DNA of 64,000 nt from positions 1,302,001-1,366,000 of the forward strand of contig NZ_JAMLFW010000002.1 in the NCBI RefSeq assembly GCF_024256385.1, written 5' to 3'. Within the stretch, counting starts at the first letter, position 1. Every line of letters begins with the position of its first letter. This DNA comes from Anatilimnocola floriformis (GTDB lineage: Bacteria; Planctomycetota; Planctomycetia; Pirellulales; Pirellulaceae). This document shows, piece by piece, positions 52,444 through 61,238 of this stretch. Both the position numbers and the translations under genes were made by a program. The notes beneath the pieces were generated by a model. It saw only the letters and a list, made by a program, of their open reading frames with translations, was not told the origin of the DNA and did no database searches.

Positions 52444-53466
52444 TTAAGCAGCCGAGTATTTGCCGAAGATCATCCGCCCTGCGCTGTTCTGCAGCACGCT
52501 GGTAACGGAGATTTTTACTTCCTTGCCGACGTGGTCGCGGCCACCTTCGACGACGATCATCGTGCCGTCGTCGAGATAGCCCACGCCTTGACCCATTTCC
52601 TCGCCTGCCTTGACGATGCGCACGGCCACCGATTCGCCCGGCAAGAAGACCGGCTTGAGCGAGTTCGAGATGTCGTTGAGATTGACCACCTGCACGTTGT
52701 GCAGCTTGGCGACCTTGTTCAGGTTGTAATCGCCGGTCACGACCTTGCCGCCGAGATGCTTGGCGAGCAGCACCAGTTTCATATCGACGGCCTGATTGGC
52801 CAGCTCAGGCAGCTCGCGATCGAAAATCTTCAGATCGACGGCGGGATTGTTCCGCAGCTTGTTGAGCATATCGAGACCACGGCGGCCGCGAGCCCGGCGC
52901 AGCTTGTCGCTGCTATCGGCAATCGCTTGCAGTTCGCCCAGCACAAACCGCGGCATGATCAGCTGACTATCGAGAATGTTCGTCTCGGCCAGGTCGGCGA
53001 TGCGGCCGTCGATGACCACGCTCGTATCGAGGATATAAGGTTTGAGGCCCTTCACTTCCTTGGCAAATTCCACATAAGGAATGATGAACCGGAAGTCGTC
53101 CTTGGTTTGCAGCAACACGCTGATGCACGTGTAGCAGAGGATCATACCGATGAGCAGCTGGGCCACATCGTGCGCGAGCTTGTTTTCTGGCAGCGGTCCC
53201 AGCAACGGCTGGAGCGCAAGCATGAACATGTAGGTCAAGAACGTGCCGATCAGCAGACCGAAGTAAACGCCCGAGATGATGTCGATCTGTTTACGCGGAA
53301 TAAAGATGTCGGCGCCGATGACCGCGCCTGCGAGGCCCAGAATGCCTACGAAAATAAGCCACGGCACATACGTTTCGCTGATGTACGTCTTCAGCATGCC
53401 AACGAACAGCGTTGCCACGCCGATCGCGACCATCATGAACACGCAACGAAGGACAAGCAGTGGCAT
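52444..53466 (-). CDS. PIN/TRAM domain-containing membrane protein (YacL-like)
   Basis: 340 residues. Four membrane helices fill the first 115 residues (LRCVFMMVAIGVATLFVGML, YVPWLIFVGILGLAGAVIGA, SGVYFGLLIGTFLTYMFMLA, LLIGMILCYTCISVLL). A PIN domain follows (about 140-255) with the metal-binding Asp in YILDTSVVIDGRIADL and a later VVTGDYNLNKVAKL, and a TRAM domain near the C-terminus (VRIVKAGEEMGQGVGYLDDG). This is the YacL arrangement; a membrane-tethered nuclease acting on RNA is proposed for the family. The start ATG at 53466 begins directly with the first helix. Confidence 0.93.
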   Translation of the reverse strand: MPLLVLRCVFMMVAIGVATLFVGMLKTYISETYVPWLIFVGILGLAGAVIGADIFIPRKQIDIISGVYFGLLIGTFLTYMFMLALQPLLGPLPENKLAHDVAQLLIGMILCYTCISVLLQTKDDFRFIIPYVEFAKEVKGLKPYILDTSVVIDGRIADLAETNILDSQLIMPRFVLGELQAIADSSDKLRRARGRRGLDMLNKLRNNPAVDLKIFDRELPELANQAVDMKLVLLAKHLGGKVVTGDYNLNKVAKLHNVQVVNLNDISNSLKPVFLPGESVAVRIVKAGEEMGQGVGYLDDGTMIVVEGGRDHVGKEVKISVTSVLQNSAGRMIFGKYSAA

Positions 53467-53664
53467 CGGGCTAAGATCAGGCAGGTAAAGGAGGGCTCGA
53501 ACGCTTCATCGTCTGTACGCTGTTTCGAGGGGAATCAGCAGGAACTTCCCAAACGAAGTATACGTGATGATTGTTCAGCTCACCACTGCTAAATGAGGGG
53601 ACGAGCCGCGCAACTGCCATACATTTTCGTCAGATCGTCGCAATCGGCGCGACCGGATTATTAG

Positions 53665-54708
53665 TTAGACCAGCGTGCTTTCGCGCTTGTCGCTGGTGTG
53701 GGCAATGTTTGGCCGCGGCACGGCCGGCACGGCTTGCAGGGCCAGCGTTTGCGAAACCGAGCGAATCGTTTCTCGTACGGCTTGATCCTGGCTGGCCTGC
53801 TCGCGAACGGTGGTGGCGATCGCCGGCTGGCGACAGGGAACGGCAATCATCGATTTGCCGGTGTGCTGATACACCTGGTTGCGGCCGGCGACCTTGGCGG
53901 AGTAGAGCGCTGCATCGGCGCGAGCAAAAAGCATCGCCGCATCGTCGTGAGCCATGGCTTCGGCTACGCCGCAGCTGATGGTGACCGGCGAGAGGCGTTC
54001 GATGATGCTCCGCATCCGCTCGGCAAAAGCCGCAGCGCCGCCCAACCCGGTTCCGGGGAGCAGCACGACGAATTCCTCGCCGCCGTAGCGAAAGATCACG
54101 TCCGACTCGCGGGTGTATTGATCGAGAATCTGCGCGACTTGCCGTAGCACCTGGTCGCCCCGCACCGAACCTTGCTCGTCGTTCAGGTGGCCGAAGAGAT
54201 CGATATCGAACGTCGCCAGCGAGCAAGTCACGCCGCACTGCTGCATCTTGATTTGCAGGGCCAGTGTGTCTTCGCAGGCCTGGCGATTGCCAAAACCGGT
54301 CAGCACATCGGTCCGCATGTCGGCGCTAAAGCACATCAGGCGGTCGGCCTGCTGGCGGATCATTTCATAAGCCTGCGTCAACCGCGTGGTGAGCAGTTCG
54401 GTCGGCACGAGCAGTTTATCGGTTTCATTGGCCAGCATATCGATCGGTTCGCATTCGCCGGCTTCGCTCAGATTGCGCAGTCGCGAAGCAAACTTGCCGA
54501 GGCTTCCTTGATGCCGGGCCAGGTCGCGGCGAACCTGCTGCGCGACTTTTTCCAAATCGCGAATAATGCCGCGCGCCCGCTTCAGTTCGCGCCGCAGTTG
54601 CATTTGTTCCGTCGTGGTCGCGGCGGTCCGTTGACCGAACATGTAACCCAAGAGCACTACGGCAGCCAGCGCCACCGTAGTCGGCAAACCCAACATCAAC
54701 AGTCCCAT
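53665..54708 (-). CDS. Membrane-anchored diguanylate cyclase (GGDEF)
   Basis: 347 residues. One N-terminal membrane helix (about 4-24, LGLPTTVALAAVVLLGYMFG), a coiled-coil region (about 25-100), and a GGDEF domain with active-site GGEEF near residue 209 in the sequence FRYGGEEFVVLLPG. The inhibitory RxxD (RESD) lies five residues before it, so product inhibition by c-di-GMP is likely. It makes c-di-GMP from two GTP. After the GGDEF domain come about 70 residues of low complexity. The ATG at 54708 has GGGAG 8 bp upstream. It is downstream of a 45-residue membrane protein on the same strand with a 32-bp gap. Confidence 0.92.
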   Translation of the reverse strand: MGLLMLGLPTTVALAAVVLLGYMFGQRTAATTTEQMQLRRELKRARGIIRDLEKVAQQVRRDLARHQGSLGKFASRLRNLSEAGECEPIDMLANETDKLLVPTELLTTRLTQAYEMIRQQADRLMCFSADMRTDVLTGFGNRQACEDTLALQIKMQQCGVTCSLATFDIDLFGHLNDEQGSVRGDQVLRQVAQILDQYTRESDVIFRYGGEEFVVLLPGTGLGGAAAFAERMRSIIERLSPVTISCGVAEAMAHDDAAMLFARADAALYSAKVAGRNQVYQHTGKSMIAVPCRQPAIATTVREQASQDQAVRETIRSVSQTLALQAVPAVPRPNIAHTSDKRESTLV

Positions 54709-54740
54709 GATCGATCTCCCGAGCGCACGTTGGGCGCACA

Positions 54741-54878
54741 CTACATCCGCGTGTTCATCCCGCGCATGCAACCGATGCCGACGACGAGCAACACCACGGC
54801 CACGCCCACCCAGTGCATCGCTTCCATGTGATTGATCTGACGAAACACTTGATCCAACAACCGGGAAGCCTTATCCAT
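54741..54878 (-). CDS. Small single-pass membrane protein (45 aa)
   Basis: Begins MDKASRLLDQVFRQINHMEA after GAGGTG and holds one membrane helix (HWVGVAVVLLVVGIGCM), ending in RGMNTRM. The preceding helix is amphipathic. The 32-bp gap to the diguanylate-cyclase start suggests co-transcription, so it might be an anchor or modulator for the cyclase; that is inference. It is too short for domain assignment. Confidence 0.55.
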   Translation of the reverse strand: MDKASRLLDQVFRQINHMEAMHWVGVAVVLLVVGIGCMRGMNTRM

Positions 54879-55206
54879 GGTGCACCTCGCAAAACCTGAC
54901 CGAAAACTCGCCGCCCATGCAGCCAAAACATGACCCGTGAAAAGCCTAGGTCACAAATCGTGCCGTGAAATAGCCATCGATCGAAGTTGATGCCAGCGAA
55001 ACGCCGCCTCGGCGGCACGCTGCGTAGAAGCTGGGGAGGCGAACCGGAACTTCCGGCGAAGCAACCACTTAGCAACATCTGCAGAATCGGCAAAACCCCA
55101 CCCCAAACCAGTCGATCAACTGCCACAAGATTGCCGACCAGCCCTTGCGAGTCACCGAGAGCGTGTTAAAATTACCTGTCTCTCCAGGATACTCCCGGAA
55201 TAATCT
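54879..55206. other. 328-bp intergenic region upstream of tRNA-Asp
   Basis: No gene was seen. It should hold divergent promoters for the GGDEF operon (-) and the tRNA (+). A short GCCGCC-TC-GGCGGC palindrome lies at 55003-55016, with no T-run. Confidence 0.6.
55145..55172 (+). promoter_or_regulatory. Candidate sigma-70-type promoter for tRNA-Asp
   Basis: TTGCGA (55145-55150) and TAAAAT (55167-55172) with a 16-bp spacer, about 35 bp before the tRNA. The match is good but visual only. Confidence 0.45.
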
Positions 55207-55280
<74 letters not shown>

Positions 55281-55285
55281 CTGGT

Positions 55286-55323
55286 AAGGCTCATTATCGT
55301 TCATTCGGTAATGAGCCTTTTTT
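55286..55323 (+). terminator. Intrinsic terminator after tRNA-Asp
   Basis: An 11-bp stem, AAGGCTCATTA with TAATGAGCCTT, and a 12-nt loop, followed by a T-run. It is a classic rho-independent terminator five bases after the tRNA. Confidence 0.85.
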
Positions 55324-55522
55324 CGTTGGTAGACAGAGAGTTATGTTCACAGCCCTCTCCGCCTTCCTTCACGCACCTCTGCAGCAAGTTGACCAGTTCG
55401 CCTCGGAGATTCCGTTTGATCCACCAAACGCAAGAGTGGAGAATAGCCGGGTTGATCTGACCTCCATTCGGCAGGCGTAGCCGGCCACCTCGCCGGGTGA
55501 GTGTGGAACTGGCGAGCGAAGA

Positions 55523-56731
55523 ATGAACGAAGCATCGCGAAAGAACGAGCCTCTTGGGAATGGTCCAACGGCGGAACCATCGGCAAAGCGCTGGCGCTTT
55601 AGCTTGAAGCATTGCTTCTTGGCAATGACGTTGTTCGGGTTGATCTTATTTCCGATCGTACGCGCCGTGCATGCCTATTGGCGGCAACGACAGGCGATTG
55701 CGTCGATTCCAGGGACCGTGACAGTCCGGTGGGAAGGGCGCCAATGCAAGTCGATTCACATCGCCAACGGCAGCGACGAAAGAAACGAGATCCAACGAGG
55801 CATCGGGCAATTGCCGCACCTGCAAACGCTCGAAATCAGCAACTCCAAGCTGGGGAAGGACTCACTAGCGCGTGGTGCATTGAGGCCACAAATCAAATCA
55901 CTAACGTTGCGCAATGTCGAGTTCGTCGAACCTGAGTGCAAATTCCTGGCGTACTTGCCGGAAGTTAACTCCGTAGACGTGGAAGACTGCGACATCTCGC
56001 CCAGCATGATGGCACGATTGGCCGAGTGTCCCCAACTTCTGTTCCTCCGTATTCGTAATTGCAAGGTGTCGCCAGAAGCCTGGGAGGAGCTATCGGGTCA
56101 CTCCAAGCTGGCTATGTTGACATTGGAGGGGGATGTCTTGACTGGCGAGCACCATTGGCTGCGCGGTCTGACGAAACTATACACATTGAATCTAAAGGAC
56201 GCGCAAATGCGTCCGCAGAACAGTCCCTTTGAGCGCTTGCCTACTCGTTCGCTGGAGCGCATCTCGATCGAGAACTATCCAGCCACCGATGAAGACCTGG
56301 CCGTGATTGGCAAGCATGCCAAGATCGAGTGCGTTGCTCTGACGCAAACGAGGATCTCCGACGCGGGAATCGATGCCCTGGCAAACATGCCGGGACTCGT
56401 CCATCTGGAACTAAAGGAGAATGGACTTTCCGAGGCCGCGTTCAATGGCATTGCCAAATGCCGCCGTTTGGCAGGCTTTGACATCGACGAAAGCGGAATC
56501 ACCGGGGCCAGTATCGGCAAGTTGAAACAGCTCACTAATTTCAGTTATGTTTCGGCGCGAGGTTGGACGATTGACGAACCGCGCGCTGAGGAGTTAGAGC
56601 AACTGAAACTCCGCTTGCTGCGTCTTTACGACTGCGATATTTCGCAGGATCGGGTGGATCGCTTCGAGGCGGCGATGAAGGGGAAGTATCAAGAGTGCAA
56701 TATCCACCGCAACCGGTCCAAGAGGAAATGA
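55523..56731 (+). CDS. Membrane-anchored leucine-rich-repeat protein (third paralogue in the window)
   Basis: 402 residues. A polar leader, then the planctomycete-type helix FSLKHCFLAMTLFGLILFPIV (about 26-46), anchors it. The LRRs begin near residue 90 (LQTLEISNSKLGKDSL) and run to about 370, with LAMLTLEGDVLTGEHHWL and LVHLELKENGLSEAAF among them. The repeats are less regular than in the two tandem copies at 3463-5423. Expected role: protein contact at the membrane; partner unknown. It is 199 bp from the tRNA terminator and 96 bp before the next large gene. Confidence 0.8.
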   Translation: MNEASRKNEPLGNGPTAEPSAKRWRFSLKHCFLAMTLFGLILFPIVRAVHAYWRQRQAIASIPGTVTVRWEGRQCKSIHIANGSDERNEIQRGIGQLPHLQTLEISNSKLGKDSLARGALRPQIKSLTLRNVEFVEPECKFLAYLPEVNSVDVEDCDISPSMMARLAECPQLLFLRIRNCKVSPEAWEELSGHSKLAMLTLEGDVLTGEHHWLRGLTKLYTLNLKDAQMRPQNSPFERLPTRSLERISIENYPATDEDLAVIGKHAKIECVALTQTRISDAGIDALANMPGLVHLELKENGLSEAAFNGIAKCRRLAGFDIDESGITGASIGKLKQLTNFSYVSARGWTIDEPRAEELEQLKLRLLRLYDCDISQDRVDRFEAAMKGKYQECNIHRNRSKRK

Positions 56732-56827
56732 GAGGGCGGCAGCCGAAAGGCACCATCAGGCGGCTGCGCCAGCGCATTACAATGGCGGGCCCGATTCTGC
56801 CTTCCTGTTTTGCCCGGCATGCTGCAC

Positions 56828-59800
56828 ATGAAAACTTTGTTGCTCGCTTTCTTTACCAGTTGCCTGCTGTGGCAACCTCTCTTTGCGGTCGCTGCGGACG
56901 CCGACTTTCAGCCGGTTGGCGGACAGCTGCTCGATAACGGTTCCTTCGCCGACTGGGTCGATGGCAAAGAGTCGCCGATCACCGAGGCCGAGGCCAAAGG
57001 GGGCGCGGCGGCGATTGTCTGGACGGCCAAGAGCAAGCCGGAGTGGAGGGGCGTGAAGTTCGGCGAAGGTCGCGCCACGGGAGTGCGACATTTGCGGATT
57101 GGTTTTACGCAGAGTGTCGCCGTCGGAAGTGTGCTCGTGCGCGGCGGCGGTGTGCTGAGCGTGCTCAAGTCGAACGCTGCTTATCCGGGCGATCTGGCGG
57201 ATGACGCGCAGTGGATTGCAGCCGAGCGGTTGGTCGATGGGCAGGTTTCGAAACAAGAAGTGGTCGGCGAAGGTTATGCGACTTGGCTGCTGCCGCCGGG
57301 AACTACGACGCGCGCGCTGCGATTCAGTCACGTGCCGAATCCGGGCGATCGGGAAATGGCGGGTTGGCTCGGCGGGGCGTGGGTACTCGAATCGCGCGTC
57401 GGAAATGTCGCGCCGCAAGCGCTCGCGCAGTCGGTCGAGCGCGACGATGTGAGCGCCAAATTGATCGACGAAACGAACAATCGCACCTGGGATACCTGGA
57501 GCAACGGCGAGCGCGGCGCCGTGCTGCCGATCTCTGACGAGCATCCCGAGTTCATCACGCTGACTTGGCCACGAGCAGTTTCGCTCAACGGCATCTGCCT
57601 GTTATGGACCGGCTTTGCAGAGGTCGAGGTCGAAGCGTTCATGGGCAACGAGAATGAAAATGTGCGCGAGGCCGCGGCTGGCAGTTGGCAACGCGTCGGC
57701 CGACGCAGCGACATGGATTCGCTCTATCCGATGGCGCTCGGGCCGCAATGGATCGCCTTTGAGAAAGCAACGACGACGCGTGCGCTGCGGCTGCGTGTCA
57801 CCCAAGGCGCCAAGTCGGGCCATCCGCACCTGGCCGACAAAGTGAAGCAAGGCAAACGTATCTGGCTGGGCGAGCTCATGGCCATCAGCACGCTGCCGCA
57901 GGAGGCAGGCTTGGCCAGTCTTGTGCTGCCCAAAGCCAGCGAAGAGCCGCCGCCGATCCCGGTGAAGTTTCACTTGCCGGCCGCGGGCGTGGTGACGCTC
58001 GTGATCGAAGATCAGCAAAGCCATCGCGTGCGAAATCTAGTTAGCGAAACGCCCTTCCCGGCAGGTGACAACATTGCCTGGTGGGATGGCAGCGACGACT
58101 TGCTGCGCGACTCCGAAGCCGCGAAGCATGGCGTGTATCACATTCCCGCGCGGCCCGTCGCTCCGGGCAATTACAAGGTTCGCGGTCTTTGGCACCAACC
58201 ACTCAAGCTGCGGTACGAGTTCAGCATCTACAACGCCGGCAAGCCCGCTTGGGTCACGGCCGATAACACGGGCTGCTGGTTGACAACGCACACGCCGCAA
58301 ACCAGCGTGGCCGCGGTGCCAGGCGCGAAGACCGCCGATGGCAAGCCTTTGATTTTTCTCGGCGCATTCGTCGCCGAAGGCGGCCACGGCTTGCAATGGC
58401 TGCACGAAGACGGCACGAAGATCGGCGGCCAAGGCTGGGTCGGCGGCAACTGGACTGGCGCGCCGACGCTCGCCGTGGATCTGGGCTCGGAAGCCGTGAC
58501 CGATCACCTGTGCTACGTCGGTTCGGTGTGGGAAGGCGAACTCCGACTAACAGCGAAGACGCGCGGGCTCACCGATAAACCCGTGCTCAAGCAGAAGCTG
58601 GGCGAAGAAACCGACAAGAACAAAAAGGGTTCGCCGCCGGCGCCGACCGCGCTGGTGGAGTTCGACGGCGGCGACAAGATTTTTGTGCTCGGCGGAATTG
58701 CGGCCCGCGATGGTCAACTCGTGTGCTCACTCGTGCGGCAGAACGAACTGCTCGTCGTCGATATTCGGGGCGGCAAAATCGCGTCGCGCATTCCGCTTGA
58801 GAATCCGCGCGGAGTTGCCTTCGACGCGCAAGGCCGACTCCTCGCACTCAGCGGCCAGCAGTTGGTTCGCTTTGCGACGCTCTCGGCCAAGCCGGAGATG
58901 ATCGTGACTAGTGGTCTCGAAGACCCGCGTCACGTGACGGTCGATGAGCAAGGCAATCTGCTGATCACCGATCGCGGCGCTGCCCATCAGGTGAAAAAGT
59001 TCTCCGCCGCTGGCGCGCTGGTCGCTGCCGTTGGCAAAGCCGGCAAGCCGGCGATTGGCAACTACGATCCGCTACATCTGAACAATCCCAACGGCCTGGC
59101 CGTTGATTCGCAGGGTCGGCTGTGGGTTGCCGAAGCCGATAACTTTCCGCGACGAGTTTCGCTCTGGTCAGCCGAGGGAAAACTCGCGCGGGCCTTTTAT
59201 GGTCCCACGGAGTATGGTGGCGGCGGCGTGCTCGATCCGCGCGATCCGACGCGGTTCTTTTACAAAGGAATGGAATTCAAACTCGATTGGCAGGCCGGCA
59301 GCGATCAGTTGGTCCGCGTCTTCGCTCGGCCCGATCATCTGCTGGAAGCACACTACGGCCATTACTCGCCCGATACGCCGCTGTATCCCGATCAGCAAAA
59401 GGGACGTCGCTACTTCACCAGTTGTTACACCCACAACCCGACTTCCGGCGATGACGTTGCGTTCATCTGGCAGGACGGCGATCCCGCTGCGCGATTGGTG
59501 GCTGCCGTGGGAAATGCTCACTCTTGGCCGATCTTGCGTAAGGAAGAATTTCGCAGTCGTTGGCCGATGGGATCGAAGCCTGCGGAAGAAAATCCGCACC
59601 CCGCGGCGCTTGCGACGTTTACTTGGACCGATGCCAACGCCGATGGCCAGCCACAGCCCGACGAAGTGGTCTTCGCCAGCCAGCGCAGCCGCGGTGTGAC
59701 AGTGATGAACGATCTGAGCTTTGTCGTCTCGCAATTCGGCGACAAGAATGTTCGTTTTACTCCCGCGTTCGATGCTGCTAGTCTGCCGCGCTACGATCTG

Positions 59801-61162
59801 ACGAAGCCCGAGGAACTCGGCCCGGCGGGCGGACATCAGCCATCGAGCGGCGGCAATCAATCGCTGACAGATAGCAGCGGCTGGACGATTCACACCAACG
59901 CGCCGCAACCTTATTCGCCCTTCAGCCTGGGCGGTACGTTTCAAGGCGAACCGCGCTGGAGCTATCCGAGTCCCTGGCCCGGTTTGCATGCCAGTCACGA
60001 GGCCGCGGTGCCTGATCGGCCTGGCATGGTCGTCGGCCATACACGTTTGCTCGGTGGATTGATCCACGGCAAGTCCGGACCGATGTTCTGCGTGAACGGC
60101 AACATGGGAAACATGTATCTCATCACCGCTGACGGCCTGTTCGTCAGCACGCTGTTCAACGATATTCGCCTGCGGCCGAACTGGGCCGCCCCGGTCGCGA
60201 CGCGCAATATGGATGTGACCGACGTTTCGCTGCACGATGAAAACTTCTGGCCCAGCATCACGCAGACCGCCGATGGTCGCGTGTTCCTGGTCGACGGCGG
60301 TCGCACCAGCCTGGTGCGAGTCGACGGCCTCGATACGCTGACAGCGATTCCTGAGTCGACAATCACGGTGACGACCGACGATCTACGCCGCGCCAGCGAG
60401 TGGTATGCAAAAGCAGAGACGCGGCGACAACAGGCTCGCGGCAGCGGCATTCTCGCGGTGCCGCTACGAAAAACGCCGCCGGAAGTCGATGGCCAACTCA
60501 GCGATTGGCCGGCGTCGACGGAGTGGGCCTTCATCGATCGACGTGGTACGAAGGCCAACTTCAACAGTGATTCGCGCCCGTATGAAGTGAGCGCTGCCGT
60601 GGCGGTGACCGGCACTCACTTGTTTGCTGCCTGGCGGAGCAGCGAAAAGAATCTGCTCAGCAACAGTGGCGAAACTCCGAACGCCCTCTTCAAGCATGGC
60701 GGCTGTCTCGATCTGATGCTCGCCACCGATCCCACCGCGCCGGCCGATCGCGCCACAGCCGTGGCGGGCGATCAGCGACTGCTTGTCACGCAAGTGAAGG
60801 GTCAGACGCGGTCTTGGTTGTACCGTGCCAAGGTTCCCGGCACGAAAGAGCCCGTGCGCTTCAGCAGTCCGTGGCGAACGGTTTCGCTGGATGTGGTCGA
60901 AGATGTCAGCGAGCAAGTGCGTCTCGCCAGCGACAACGCGGGCAATTTCGAAATCAGCATTCCGCTCAGCGCGCTACATTGGGAACCCAAGCCGGGCGAA
61001 ACCTATCGCGCCGATCTTGGTGTGCTGCGCGGCGCGAATGGGCAGACGACACAGCGCGTCTATTGGTCGAACAAAGCGACGGCCATCACCGCCGATGTGC
61101 CCAGCGAAGCCGAGCTCATGCCGAGGCTGTGGGGTAAGTGGAAGATCGCTGCCGAAGAGTGA
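56828..61162 (+). CDS. Very large secreted NHL-propeller protein with FlgD-Ig-like and CBM9-like domains
   Basis: 1444 residues. A signal peptide (about 1-23, MKTLLLAFFTSCLLWQPLFA) precedes mixed domains: a beta-sandwich region (about 40-350, including two jelly-roll-like stretches ending SLVLPKASEEPP), a FlgD-Ig-like segment (about 367-475, GVVTLVIEDQQSHRVRNLVS), an NHL/SMP-30-like propeller (about 610-800, NPRGVAFDAQGRLLAL and NPNGLAVDSQGRLWVAEADN), and a CBM9-like C-terminus (about 1206-1440, TPPEVDGQLSDWPAS). A polysaccharide or surface-binding role is plausible; no catalytic site was assigned. Earlier in-frame starts exist at 56810 and 56819, but 56828 opens the signal peptide. It heads a probable operon, 76 bp before the cytochrome gene. 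Confidence 0.78.
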   Translation: MKTLLLAFFTSCLLWQPLFAVAADADFQPVGGQLLDNGSFADWVDGKESPITEAEAKGGAAAIVWTAKSKPEWRGVKFGEGRATGVRHLRIGFTQSVAVGSVLVRGGGVLSVLKSNAAYPGDLADDAQWIAAERLVDGQVSKQEVVGEGYATWLLPPGTTTRALRFSHVPNPGDREMAGWLGGAWVLESRVGNVAPQALAQSVERDDVSAKLIDETNNRTWDTWSNGERGAVLPISDEHPEFITLTWPRAVSLNGICLLWTGFAEVEVEAFMGNENENVREAAAGSWQRVGRRSDMDSLYPMALGPQWIAFEKATTTRALRLRVTQGAKSGHPHLADKVKQGKRIWLGELMAISTLPQEAGLASLVLPKASEEPPPIPVKFHLPAAGVVTLVIEDQQSHRVRNLVSETPFPAGDNIAWWDGSDDLLRDSEAAKHGVYHIPARPVAPGNYKVRGLWHQPLKLRYEFSIYNAGKPAWVTADNTGCWLTTHTPQTSVAAVPGAKTADGKPLIFLGAFVAEGGHGLQWLHEDGTKIGGQGWVGGNWTGAPTLAVDLGSEAVTDHLCYVGSVWEGELRLTAKTRGLTDKPVLKQKLGEETDKNKKGSPPAPTALVEFDGGDKIFVLGGIAARDGQLVCSLVRQNELLVVDIRGGKIASRIPLENPRGVAFDAQGRLLALSGQQLVRFATLSAKPEMIVTSGLEDPRHVTVDEQGNLLITDRGAAHQVKKFSAAGALVAAVGKAGKPAIGNYDPLHLNNPNGLAVDSQGRLWVAEADNFPRRVSLWSAEGKLARAFYGPTEYGGGGVLDPRDPTRFFYKGMEFKLDWQAGSDQLVRVFARPDHLLEAHYGHYSPDTPLYPDQQKGRRYFTSCYTHNPTSGDDVAFIWQDGDPAARLVAAVGNAHSWPILRKEEFRSRWPMGSKPAEENPHPAALATFTWTDANADGQPQPDEVVFASQRSRGVTVMNDLSFVVSQFGDKNVRFTPAFDAASLPRYDLTKPEELGPAGGHQPSSGGNQSLTDSSGWTIHTNAPQPYSPFSLGGTFQGEPRWSYPSPWPGLHASHEAAVPDRPGMVVGHTRLLGGLIHGKSGPMFCVNGNMGNMYLITADGLFVSTLFNDIRLRPNWAAPVATRNMDVTDVSLHDENFWPSITQTADGRVFLVDGGRTSLVRVDGLDTLTAIPESTITVTTDDLRRASEWYAKAETRRQQARGSGILAVPLRKTPPEVDGQLSDWPASTEWAFIDRRGTKANFNSDSRPYEVSAAVAVTGTHLFAAWRSSEKNLLSNSGETPNALFKHGGCLDLMLATDPTAPADRATAVAGDQRLLVTQVKGQTRSWLYRAKVPGTKEPVRFSSPWRTVSLDVVEDVSEQVRLASDNAGNFEISIPLSALHWEPKPGETYRADLGVLRGANGQTTQRVYWSNKATAITADVPSEAELMPRLWGKWKIAAEE

Positions 61163-61238
61163 AATTGCGGACGGCAGGGTTCGGGTTGTGTATCATGTCG
61201 CCAGATCCAGGTGACATGAATGCAGCGATAGAACACTC

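Noticed and set aside
59168-60235. A 355-residue minus-strand frame inside the 1444-residue gene
   Set aside because: It is inside one continuous coding frame with propeller motifs and has no ribosome-binding site.
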